Source of the DNA: an uncultured Johnsonella sp.
GTDB lineage: Bacteria; Bacillota; Clostridia; Lachnospirales; Lachnospiraceae
NCBI GenBank assembly: GCA_900766185.1
Contig: CAAFUL010000089.1
Span: 1-64,000 of the forward strand
Length of the DNA stretch: 64,000 nt
Direction: 5' to 3'
This document shows positions 1 to 7,079 of this stretch, piece by piece. A program made the position numbers and the translations under genes. The stretch's first letter is position 1, and the number at the start of each line of letters is the position of its first letter. The notes under the pieces were generated by a model. That model had not been told where the DNA came from. It did no database searches and was given only the letters and a program-made list of their open reading frames with translations.

Positions 1-96
1 CGCAGCGGTACTAAGCTTTATCTTCGCCTGACGGCTTGATAAAGCAAGTACCGGCGGTCTCAGATTGTCCTTGGCAAGATAGTTTAACGGTTTATG
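1..96 (+). repeat. Family A dispersed repeat, copy A1 (left end outside window)
   Basis: These bases match positions 6008-6104 except for a single-base indel, so they are the right two thirds of a ~151 bp element also present at 5954-6104 and 43180-43330. The element contains a stem (CTTTATC with GATAAAG, flanked by CGGTACT and AGTACCG) and ends in TAACGGTTTATG, the imperfect complement of its left end CATAAACCGTTA. The near identity of A1 and A2 suggests recent duplication. No ORF is present, so it is a MITE-like or structured-RNA repeat rather than a full insertion sequence. Confidence 0.8.
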
Positions 97-517
97 TGCC
101 TAAGGTACCGGCGGAGGGGGAGAGGTGTAGGCACACTTCTATCTAACGCCACATCCCCTGTAGGAACAGCTTTTTTAATTTGGAATAAAAGTCGCTGCCA
201 CACCTCCTCCTCTTCTTTCCATTGGTAACATAAACAATAGCCATGTATCTACCTAAACCCTTTATACATCTATTCCTTGCGGGTTGGCGATTACAGAAAC
301 ACTCCCTATTTCAATCTTTTTAGCGGTTAGTACTGTTAATAAAGTGAGTTACAAACTTCACAGACGAGGACTGTTCGAGTGCAGCTCGCCACGGAGTAGG
401 CGAGCACACGAGTTCCACAGTCTGTACTAAGTTTGTCGAAACTTTATTAACAGTACTGCGAGTATGATTGAAGTGGGGAGTGTTTCTGTTAATTATTGCT
501 GCCTAATTGTTTATGTT
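97..517. repeat. Large foldback element joined to repeat A1
   Basis: A short hairpin (GTGCCTA with TAGGCAC) lies just after A1 and recurs after copy A2. It is followed by a ~290 bp imperfect inverted repeat. The outer arms are AACATAAACAAT at 227-238 and its exact complement at 506-517. Next come 293-316 against 466-489 (24 bp, few mismatches) and 329-345 against 441-457 (17 bp, exact). An inner GC-rich hairpin occupies roughly 369-416. No coding region is visible. A shortened version of the right side (GCGAGTATGATTGA to TTGTTTATGTT) recurs at 6199-6251. Bases 518-807 are A+T-rich and I see no gene in them. Confidence 0.7.
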
Positions 518-807
518 GCCAACTCCCCGATAAATCATTATTTCGTTAGCTGAAGTATTGATTTTTAATATACTGACCCGGTTTTAAGTGTGGGAAGTTT
601 GAGTATATCAATTAATAAAAAAGTAAATGAGAAAGTATACAAATACTTATAAAAAACATAGATTTTACACTTGATTAAAACATATCAATTAATTATAATA
701 CTAATTGAAATATTTAGTATCTTTCAAGAACTTAAAGTAATTAAAAGGCGACTTTTAATATATTTTATATTAAAAATAAAAGATATTAATATTACTGCAT
801 TCTTCAT

Positions 808-917
808 AAAATAATTGCCTGAATTAATCTTGGATCTTACAGGTGAGAGTATTGCAGATACCATTACTTACAACATGTAAGCACTGCGAAAATCAGTGGA
901 ATAGCGGCAATTATTTT
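808..917 (+). ncRNA. Candidate structured leader RNA upstream of the PLP lyase
   Basis: A 12-bp perfect closing stem (AAAATAATTGCC at 808-819 with GGCAATTATTTT at 906-917) encloses three short hairpins: about 842-862 (inner GTAT/ATAC), 867-881 (CTTAC/GTAAG) and 882-898 (CACTG/CAGTG). The lyase start codon follows 45 bases later. The layout resembles a multi-branched riboswitch or attenuator, but I recognise no S-box, T-box, THF, purine, lysine or cobalamin signature. A small foldback repeat is the alternative. Confidence 0.4.
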
Positions 918-962
918 TAAGAAAAAGGAATATTACAATTATAAATAATAAGGAAAAGAAAA

Positions 963-2180
963 ATGAGTAAAATTGACTTTAGTAAATCAGGTTTTGGAAC
1001 TACGCTTATTCATGCAGGACAGGAAGCAGACTTGCAGTACAGATCACTTGCAGTTCCAATATATCAGACTTCAACTTTTTGTTTTGACGATTTGGAGCAG
1101 GCTATTGAAACTGCCGAGGGTAAGCAACAGGGCTATATGTATACCAGAGGAGGTAATCCTACCACAGCTGTACTTGAAACAAAGCTTGCAATCATGGAAA
1201 AAGCAGAGGACTGTGTGGTTACCGCTTCAGGAATGGGTGCTGTCGGAGCAGTATTTATGGGACTTTTAAAAACCGGTGATCATATGATAAGTGCAAAGTG
1301 TATTTACAGTTCTACAGATGTAGTTTTAAGGAATACACTTATAAAGTTCGGAGTGGAAATCAGCTTTGTAGATACAACTGATATGAATGAAGTTAAGAAA
1401 GCTTTTAAAGAAAATACTAAGCTGGTGTTTTTTGAAACACTTTCAAACCCTACCAATTTACTCACTGATATAGAAGCGATTTCAAAACTCGCACATGAAA
1501 AAGGGGCTAAGGTAGTGGTAGATAATACATTTACCCCTCCTCCCATAACCTACCCCCTTGAATTAGGTGCGGATATAGTGGTACACAGTTGTACCAAATA
1601 CATTAACGGGCACGGAGATGTGCTTTTGGGTGCAGCTTTAGGAAATAGCGAGGATATTGCAATAATAAGAAAGACTGCAGCAAGTAAGGTATGTGGTGCT
1701 ACTTCAAGCCCTTTTAACTCATTTCTTACTATAAGAGGTCTGCAGACCTTAGAGCTTAGGATAGAAAGACATTGTGAAAATGCTAATGCCTTGGCACATT
1801 TTCTTGAAAAGTCACCCTATGTGAAAAAAGTTTACTATCCGGGGCTTGAGAAAAATGGGCAGTATGAGCTTGCAAAAAGTATGATGAATGGAAAGTACGG
1901 CGGTATGGTGACCTTTGAACTTAAAGAAGGTATAAACTGTATGAGCGGTATCGAAGCATGTAAAAAGCTTTTAGATAATCTTAAAATAGCTAAAATAGCT
2001 GTAAGTTTGGGTGATCCGGCTACACTTATACAACATCCTCAAACCATGACTCACAGTGCTGTAGCTAAGGACGATAAAGCTGCCGCCGGTATAAGCGACT
2101 CAATGATAAGGCTTTCTGCGGGTCTTGAGAATACTGAGGACTTGATAGATGATTTTGAAAATGCATTTAAGAGTTTCTAA
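963..2180 (+). CDS. Cys/Met-metabolism PLP lyase (methionine gamma-lyase-like)
   Basis: A 405-residue, full-length member of the Cys/Met metabolism PLP enzyme family (fold type I). The motif SCTKYINGHGDV carries the PLP-binding lysine, Lys212. Tyr60 and Arg62 (MYTR) match the phosphate-binding Tyr59/Arg61 of Pseudomonas methionine gamma-lyase, and Tyr115 matches Tyr114. The next diagnostic residue, Cys116 in that enzyme, is Ser117 here. A strict methionine gamma-lyase call is therefore unsafe; cystathionine or homocysteine gamma-lyase, or O-acylhomoserine sulfhydrylase, are alternatives. The expected chemistry is elimination of a sulfur group to a 2-oxo acid and ammonia in the cytoplasm. AAGGAAAAGAAAA precedes the ATG. 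An ABC transporter ATPase gene follows 26 bases downstream, suggesting co-transcription and a role in using an imported sulfur compound (inference). Confidence 0.85.
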   Translation: MSKIDFSKSGFGTTLIHAGQEADLQYRSLAVPIYQTSTFCFDDLEQAIETAEGKQQGYMYTRGGNPTTAVLETKLAIMEKAEDCVVTASGMGAVGAVFMGLLKTGDHMISAKCIYSSTDVVLRNTLIKFGVEISFVDTTDMNEVKKAFKENTKLVFFETLSNPTNLLTDIEAISKLAHEKGAKVVVDNTFTPPPITYPLELGADIVVHSCTKYINGHGDVLLGAALGNSEDIAIIRKTAASKVCGATSSPFNSFLTIRGLQTLELRIERHCENANALAHFLEKSPYVKKVYYPGLEKNGQYELAKSMMNGKYGGMVTFELKEGINCMSGIEACKKLLDNLKIAKIAVSLGDPATLIQHPQTMTHSAVAKDDKAAAGISDSMIRLSAGLENTEDLIDDFENAFKSF

Positions 2181-2206
2181 GAATAAAAGGGAAAAAGGGC
2201 AAAAAA

Positions 2207-3001
2207 ATGGAAGAGGTAAGAGTTGAGAATGTGTCATTTGCATACAAAGATAAACTGGAAAGATGGATACTTAAGGATATAAATCTTAAGACAAACGCAG
2301 GAGAATTTGTGTGTATACTCGGGCAGTCGGGTTGTGGTAAAAGTACACTTTTAAGGCTGCTTGCAGGTCTTGAAAAACCTATTGACGGAAGTATATGGTT
2401 CGGTGACAAGGAAGTAAAGGGCGCAGGTCTTGACAGAGGAGTAGTATTTCAGGACTATGGTTTGTTTCCTTGGATGACGGCAGGAGAGAATATACTTCTT
2501 GCACTTAAGCAAAAATACCCTAAGGAAGACAAGGAAAAATTAAAGAAAATAGCACTGGAAATGCTTGATAAGGTCGGTCTTCATGCTGAAGAGGTATATA
2601 AAAAACTTCCTAAAGCTTTGTCGGGAGGTATGAAACAAAGATGTGCTATTGCAAGGTCTTTAAGTGTTAACCCTCCCGTACTTCTTATGGACGAGCCTTT
2701 TGGTGCCTTGGATGCGGTAACAAGGGCAAAACTTCAAGATTTGCTTTTAGATCTTAGGGAACAGGAAGAAGTAAAGAAGAGTATTTTCTTTGTAACCCAT
2801 GATGTTGATGAGGCTATTTACCTTGCAGACAGGGTAGTAGTGCTTGGTCAATATCCCAGCAGTATTATATATGAGTGTAGCCTGCCTAATAAAAAGAGGG
2901 TAACAAGGGAAGAACAATTTGAAAATCATGAATTGATACAGTTTAGAAATACACTCATACACCAAATAAATATGGATGTAGCCAAGCATAGTGATTCATA
3001 G
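2207..3001 (+). CDS. ABC transporter ATPase, TauB/SsuB type
   Basis: A 264-residue nucleotide-binding subunit. Walker A is GQSGCGKST (about residues 38-46), the signature is LSGGMKQR, Walker B is LLMDEPFGALD and the switch region is FVTHDVDEA. The Q-loop segment DYGLFPWMTAGEN is typical of the nitrate/sulfonate/taurine (NitT/TauT) branch. It should energise the permease at 4478-5242 with the lipoprotein at 3296-4423 to import a small organic, possibly sulfur-containing, substrate. The substrate cannot be read from the sequence. It sits 26 bases after the PLP lyase. Confidence 0.9.
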   Translation: MEEVRVENVSFAYKDKLERWILKDINLKTNAGEFVCILGQSGCGKSTLLRLLAGLEKPIDGSIWFGDKEVKGAGLDRGVVFQDYGLFPWMTAGENILLALKQKYPKEDKEKLKKIALEMLDKVGLHAEEVYKKLPKALSGGMKQRCAIARSLSVNPPVLLMDEPFGALDAVTRAKLQDLLLDLREQEEVKKSIFFVTHDVDEAIYLADRVVVLGQYPSSIIYECSLPNKKRVTREEQFENHELIQFRNTLIHQINMDVAKHSDS

Positions 3002-3110
3002 AGTGATTTATATTAAGCATAGCAAATACATACTTCGGCATAAGAACATAATAATAGTGAAATCCGGCAGTTTGCCTATGTAAAAATTAATACTAAAATG
3101 TATTGCTTTT

Positions 3111-3143
3111 ACAAGGCTGATAGCCTTGGTCTATGATTTTTTT
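3111..3143 (+). terminator. Hairpin with T-run inside the ABC transporter locus
   Basis: A short stem-loop (AAGGCT-GAT-AGCCTT within 3111-3130) is followed after a few bases by seven Ts at 3137-3143. It lies in a 294-base gap between the ATPase and binding-protein genes. It could be a weak terminator or attenuator separating lyase-ATPase expression from the rest. The remainder of 3002-3295 is A+T-rich with no gene. Confidence 0.35.
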
Positions 3144-3295
3144 GAAAGAATATATATTAACAGTTGATTATAAGCTTTTAGAATCATAGGTTTTATCTTT
3201 CTTGTAGGTCGTAAAATAAGAAAAAGATTTATTTAATTATTATTGCGTTGTTGTACCATTGTATGCATATTTTTAAAAATGAGAGGAGAAAGATT

Positions 3296-4423
3296 ATGAA
3301 GCTAAGAAATCCGGTGCTAAGTGCCTTTTGTGCAGCAATTGTTATAGGCATGGCAGCCTGTTCGCAAGCTCCTGCTGAAAATGCGGACACATCCGGTGCA
3401 GGTGTAAGCTCTGAGCAGGCTAATTCCAAAGGAAGTGAAAAACTTGAACCTGAGAAAGACGGTCTTATACATATAAAATGGGCTCAGGGTACAAGCGGAA
3501 ACGGACTCGTAACAGTTGGCAATAAGCTTGGTTACTTTAAAGAGGAAGGTATTGCAGTAGATGAAATACCTATGGAAGATAATCCGGCTGCCGGCCTTAC
3601 AGCGGCACAGGTAGATATAGTTTCTAATGACGGTACCAACACGCCTTTGCAGCAAATAGCGGCGGGAGATGATATAAGTATCTTCGGTGGGCATATGCTT
3701 ACAGGTTGTATGCCTATCATTGCCAAAAAAGGAACGGAGTGGAAGGGGATAGAAAGTTTTATAGGCAAGAAGATTGCCTGCCCTCCAAATCAATTTTCAC
3801 TTACAGGTCCCTTACTTAAACTTGGACATGATCCGCTTAAGGAATGTGAATGGATAACTTATCCGACACAAAGTGATAGAGTTGCCGCTGTTGTAAGCGG
3901 TGAATGTGATTACGGAGTTATCGGTACCGGTCAGATGTTTACTATTTTGGGCATGGATGATATAGAAATACTTGCCTATATGAGTGATGTGACTCCTAAT
4001 TATTCATGTTGCAGACTCTTCACACGCACAGGTTTTATGAATGATAATAAAGAGGCTTTCAAAAAACTTTGCAAAGGACTTTTAAGGGCACAGGCTTACT
4101 ATGAGGCAAATAAAGAAGAAGTTGTAAAGATGATGGCTGAGCAAATGAGTACTACAGAGGAGTATGTAAGTGCATATATGCTTAATGAGCATTATAGAAT
4201 AAATGCGGATCCTATTAAAAATAAGGTTGTGGATGCTTGGAATACACTTGATCAGACCGGTTTCCTTGATGAAAACAGTAAGAAGATAAATGTTGAAGAG
4301 CATATAAATACTGAGATTTATAAAGAAGCACTTGATGAAATAATGGCTGATCCGACTTTATACAATGAGCATAAAGACTTTTATGACAGACAGCTTGAGT
4401 TCTTTAACGAAAATAATTTATAG
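3296..4423 (+). CDS. ABC transporter substrate-binding lipoprotein (NMT1/SsuA-like)
   Basis: I start this at the ATG at 3296, which has GAGAGGAGAAAG just upstream; an in-frame ATG at 3248 would bury the signal peptide. The 375-residue product begins with a lipoprotein signal ending in MAAC, so it should be anchored to the outer face of the membrane. The mature part is an NMT1/SBP_bac-type binding domain: it opens with IHIKWAQGTSGNG and GNKLGYFKEEGIAVD, as in aliphatic sulfonate, taurine and thiamine-precursor binding proteins. The companion ATPase and permease flank it. The ligand is unknown. Confidence 0.87.
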   Translation: MKLRNPVLSAFCAAIVIGMAACSQAPAENADTSGAGVSSEQANSKGSEKLEPEKDGLIHIKWAQGTSGNGLVTVGNKLGYFKEEGIAVDEIPMEDNPAAGLTAAQVDIVSNDGTNTPLQQIAAGDDISIFGGHMLTGCMPIIAKKGTEWKGIESFIGKKIACPPNQFSLTGPLLKLGHDPLKECEWITYPTQSDRVAAVVSGECDYGVIGTGQMFTILGMDDIEILAYMSDVTPNYSCCRLFTRTGFMNDNKEAFKKLCKGLLRAQAYYEANKEEVVKMMAEQMSTTEEYVSAYMLNEHYRINADPIKNKVVDAWNTLDQTGFLDENSKKINVEEHINTEIYKEALDEIMADPTLYNEHKDFYDRQLEFFNENNL

Positions 4424-4426
4424 TAC

Positions 4427-4463
4427 AAAAGCCCCTTATGGTTAGATCCTTGGGGGCTTTTAT
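4427..4463 (+). terminator. Intrinsic terminator-like hairpin between binding protein and permease
   Basis: AAAAGCCCC at 4427-4435 pairs with GGGGCTTT at 4453-4460, just after the binding-protein stop codon and 17 bases before the permease ATG. Partial termination here would make binding protein more abundant than permease, a common arrangement for ABC importers. Confidence 0.65.
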
Positions 4464-4477
4464 ATAAGGGAGATCAT

Positions 4478-5242
4478 ATGAGCAAGATTATAAGTTTTTT
4501 TAAGAAATATTGGATAACCATACTTATCTATGTCGGCTTTGTACTTCTTTATAAAATTGTATCAGACTATAAGTTGGTTAATGCTTTTCTTTTCCCATCT
4601 ATATCGGATATAATCAAGTCATTTAAGGGTAATGAAACAACGATGCTCTTAAATATGCTTTACTCATTCAGATTGCTTATACCGTCTGTTATAGTATCAC
4701 TTTTAATAGCGCTTGTAGTGGGAACTATAATGGGTATGAATAAGCGTGTAAGAGAGGTTTTGCATCCGGTTATTTATACAATAAGTGTAGTGCCGGCAAT
4801 ACTTCTTTCACCATTTGCACTGGTTCTTTTACCTAATTTTTGGATCACTTCACTTTTTTTGGTTGTATACGGTACTGTTTGGGCAACTATGTTTGCGACT
4901 ATTACGGGTATTATGACTATTGACAAAAGGTATCTTGACAATGCCGCAACACTGGAGCTTACAGGTTTTAAAAAACTTTTCAAGGTAATACTTCCGGCTG
5001 CCAGCCCTTCTATATGGGCAGGATTTGTCAATTCTTTAAGATCTTCATTTGTTATGCTTGCCTATGCCGAAATGTACGGTGCAAAGTATGGAATGGGATT
5101 TTATGTAAAAAAATATGCCGACTTCGGTCTTTACAGCAATACATGGGGAGGCTTCGTATTTATGGTGCTTATACTTATTATTGTAATGCAAATATTTGAA
5201 GTTATTAAAAATAATATGTTAAAATGGACTATGGATCAGTAA
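4478..5242 (+). CDS. ABC transporter permease, TauC/SsuC type
   Basis: A 254-residue integral membrane protein with about six hydrophobic segments, beginning after a short positively charged N-terminus. The segment AATLELTGFKKLFKVILPAA is the cytoplasmic EAA loop that docks the ATPase, typical of BPD_transp_1 permeases. Together with the genes at 2207 and 3296 it completes a NitT/TauT-family importer. AAGGGAGATCAT precedes the ATG. Confidence 0.9.
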   Translation: MSKIISFFKKYWITILIYVGFVLLYKIVSDYKLVNAFLFPSISDIIKSFKGNETTMLLNMLYSFRLLIPSVIVSLLIALVVGTIMGMNKRVREVLHPVIYTISVVPAILLSPFALVLLPNFWITSLFLVVYGTVWATMFATITGIMTIDKRYLDNAATLELTGFKKLFKVILPAASPSIWAGFVNSLRSSFVMLAYAEMYGAKYGMGFYVKKYADFGLYSNTWGGFVFMVLILIIVMQIFEVIKNNMLKWTMDQ

Positions 5243-5412
5243 GAGAATATTTATTTAAGAGTTTTTTATTGATTGACAATGCCGATACACTAATGATAAA
5301 CTCAAATTATGCTTTACTGTTATGTGATAGTATCGCTGTGGTGGTAAGTCAAACTAATTGCATTTATATAAGGCAATCAGTTAAGAAACTATATATTTGT
5401 ATCGAAATAATG

Positions 5413-5449
5413 CTACCTCAATCCCACCGGCTTTAGACGGTGGGTAGTT
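5413..5449. mobile_element. IS200/IS605-like end hairpin (remnant)
   Basis: CCCACCG at 5423-5429 pairs with CGGTGGG at 5438-5444 around a GCTTTAGA-like loop. CAATCCCACCGGCTTTAG is the type of hairpin found at the ends of IS200/IS605-family elements. No transposase gene or TnpB remnant is readable in the surrounding 240 bases (5243-5482), so this would be a solo end or a passenger remnant. An ordinary terminator is the alternative. Confidence 0.4.
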
Positions 5450-5482
5450 CACTAAAAGAAGTTTTATTTACAGGAGGTTATA

Positions 5483-6046
5483 ATGAAGGTTGTATTAATT
5501 AACGGCAGCAGGAAAGAAGAAGGTTGTACTTACACTTCTCTTATGGAAATATCAAAGGTACTCAAATCGGAAGGTATAGATACTGAATTATTTTTTTTAG
5601 GTGTAAAGGTTATTGACGGGCATATGAGTGAACTGCTTGAAAAGGTTGAGGAAGCTATGAAGGAAGCTGACGGTATAATAATAGGCTCACCTGTATACTT
5701 TGCTTCTCCTACGGGAGAACTTATAAGTTTTCTTGACAGGTTATTTATGAAGGCTAATGCCTGCCTTAAGTTTAAGCCGGCAGCAGCTATAACCAGTGCC
5801 AGAAGAGCCGGTACAACAGCTACACTTGATGTAATACACAAGTACTTCCTATACAATCAAATGCCTATAGTATCTTCAAGATATTGGAGTATGGCATTTG
5901 GAAACAGTCCGGAGGAAATCGTGCAGGATAAAGAGGGGATGCAGAATCTATCACATAAACCGTTACAAACATATCTTGCCTTGGACACGCTCTCGCTAAC
6001 TTCACCTCGCAGCGGTACTAAGCTTTATCTTCGCCTGACGGCTTGA
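5483..6046 (+). CDS. NADPH-dependent FMN reductase-like flavoprotein, C-terminus replaced by repeat A2
   Basis: The N-terminal 157 residues are a flavodoxin-fold flavin reductase. INGSRKEEGCTYTSL is the FMN phosphate loop and GSPVYFASPTGELISFLDRL is the second flavin-contact region. An excellent AGGAGG lies 7 bases before the ATG. At codon 158 (position 5954) the reading frame enters repeat A2, and the last 30 residues are translated from repeat DNA until a chance stop at 6044-6046. The normal C-terminal helix following the EEGM-type segment is missing and I find no continuation downstream. It may therefore be a damaged gene, or a protein with a repeat-encoded tail. Flavin reductases supply reduced flavin, and the neighbouring sulfur-compound transporter recalls the ssu loci (inference). 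Confidence 0.75.
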   Translation: MKVVLINGSRKEEGCTYTSLMEISKVLKSEGIDTELFFLGVKVIDGHMSELLEKVEEAMKEADGIIIGSPVYFASPTGELISFLDRLFMKANACLKFKPAAAITSARRAGTTATLDVIHKYFLYNQMPIVSSRYWSMAFGNSPEEIVQDKEGMQNLSHKPLQTYLALDTLSLTSPRSGTKLYLRLTA

Positions 6047-6104
6047 TAAAGCAAGTACCGGCGGTCTCAGATTGTCCTTTGGCAAGATAGTTTAACGGTT
6101 TATG
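5954..6104 (+). repeat. Family A dispersed repeat, complete copy A2
   Basis: A complete 151-bp copy, from CATAAACCGTTACAAACATA at the left to GATAGTTTAACGGTTTATG at the right. The ends are imperfect inverted repeats of each other (both include GGCAAGATA or its complement). The inner stem is CTTTATC/GATAAAG. It lies inside the 3' end of the flavin-reductase gene. No clear target-site duplication is visible at its ends. Confidence 0.82.
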
Positions 6105-6251
6105 TGCCTAAGGTGCCGGCGGGGGGGGGAAGGTGTAGGCACACTTTTATTTAGACTTAAAAGTAGTCCTTTCCTTATACTGGAGTTTGGGAAGGGTTGC
6201 GAGTATGATTGAATTATATGGAGTTTTTTATAAATATTAATTGTTTATGTT
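6105..6251. repeat. Shortened foldback module next to A2
   Basis: Bases 6105-6153 repeat the hairpin that follows copy A1 (GTGCCTA/TAGGCAC around a G-rich stretch). Bases 6199-6251 repeat the right side of the 227-517 foldback (GCGAGTATGATTGA to TTGTTTATGTT). The ~300 bases between these in the first copy are reduced here to ~45 unrelated-looking bases, so this is a deleted or ancestral form of the same composite element. Confidence 0.6.
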
Positions 6252-6271
6252 ACTAAATACCCTACAAACCT

Positions 6272-7057
6272 CTAAGCAAAACTTATTGCCTTGCTTTTTT
6301 TGGGCCTTAAAGATATTGCCGCTCCTATAGCGCCGGCATATCTGCCTAGGGGATGGGTATGAATCTTTTTACCTATTTTTTCTGACATCAGTTCTATAAA
6401 ATAGGGAGTATAGCTTAAGCCTCCGGTAAGCATTACTTCACCTTGAAAGCCATGTCTTTTGGCAAGATTTATTACCTTGTTGGCTACCGAGTCGATAACT
6501 CCGGCGGCTATATTTTCTCTTTTTTCTCCTGAACCTATATAACTTATGACCTCAGACTCGGCAAATACAGTACACATAGAACTTATGGATAAAGCCTCGC
6601 CCCTTGCGGCAAGAGAGTATAACTCATCAAAGTCGGTTCCGAGCCTATTTGCCATGACCTCTATAAACTTACCTGTGCCTGCGGCACATTTATCATTCAT
6701 CAAGAAGTCCTTTACCATACCGTCTTCAAGGCTTATAACCTTGGTATCCTGACCGCCTATGTCTATTACGGTTCCGTCTTCACCAAACAGTGCATAAGCC
6801 CCCTTGGCATGGCAGCTTATTTCGGTAATCACCTTATCAGCGTACTCCACGCATACCCTGCCATAACCGGTGGCAGCACAGGACATACTATTGGACAATC
6901 CATTTTCTTTAAGTTTTTGCATAATGGTATTAGCAGTTTCTTTGCTGTTCCAACCTGTAGGTATACAAAAAGAATCAATGAGTTTTTCGTCATCAATAAC
7001 TACCACCTTGGAGGCGGTAGAACCTATGTCTATACCTATATAATATCGTTTATCCAT
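6272..7057 (-). CDS. Acyl-CoA dehydratase activase / double-cubane protein reductase (HgdC/BcrA-like)
   Basis: A 261-residue member of the ASKHA ATPase superfamily. GIDIGSTASK at the N-terminus and VIDIGGQDTK in the middle are the phosphate-binding loops, and VMLTGGLSYTP is the adenosine motif. Cys124 (NDKCAAGTGKF) and Cys162 (CTVFAESE) are the two cysteines that, in the homodimeric 2-hydroxyglutaryl-CoA dehydratase activator, hold one bridging 4Fe-4S cluster. Its role is to use ATP hydrolysis to push a low-potential electron into its partner, the protein encoded 22 bases upstream in the same operon. The electron donor would be ferredoxin or flavodoxin (family knowledge). Confidence 0.9.
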   Translation of the reverse strand: MDKRYYIGIDIGSTASKVVVIDDEKLIDSFCIPTGWNSKETANTIMQKLKENGLSNSMSCAATGYGRVCVEYADKVITEISCHAKGAYALFGEDGTVIDIGGQDTKVISLEDGMVKDFLMNDKCAAGTGKFIEVMANRLGTDFDELYSLAARGEALSISSMCTVFAESEVISYIGSGEKRENIAAGVIDSVANKVINLAKRHGFQGEVMLTGGLSYTPYFIELMSEKIGKKIHTHPLGRYAGAIGAAISLRPKKSKAISFA

Positions 7058-7079
7058 TTGCTTAAATAAATCCTCTCAT

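Noticed and set aside
963..2180. Calling the PLP enzyme methionine gamma-lyase outright
   Set aside because: The diagnostic Cys after the catalytic Tyr is Ser117, so related lyases remain possible.
3317..3793. 158-codon minus-strand open frame
   Set aside because: It is contained in the substrate-binding lipoprotein gene and has improbable composition rich in Cys, Tyr and Phe.
5224..5436. 70-codon open frame after the permease gene
   Set aside because: It starts inside the permease, lacks a ribosome site and ends in the IS605-like hairpin; the composition is not protein-like.
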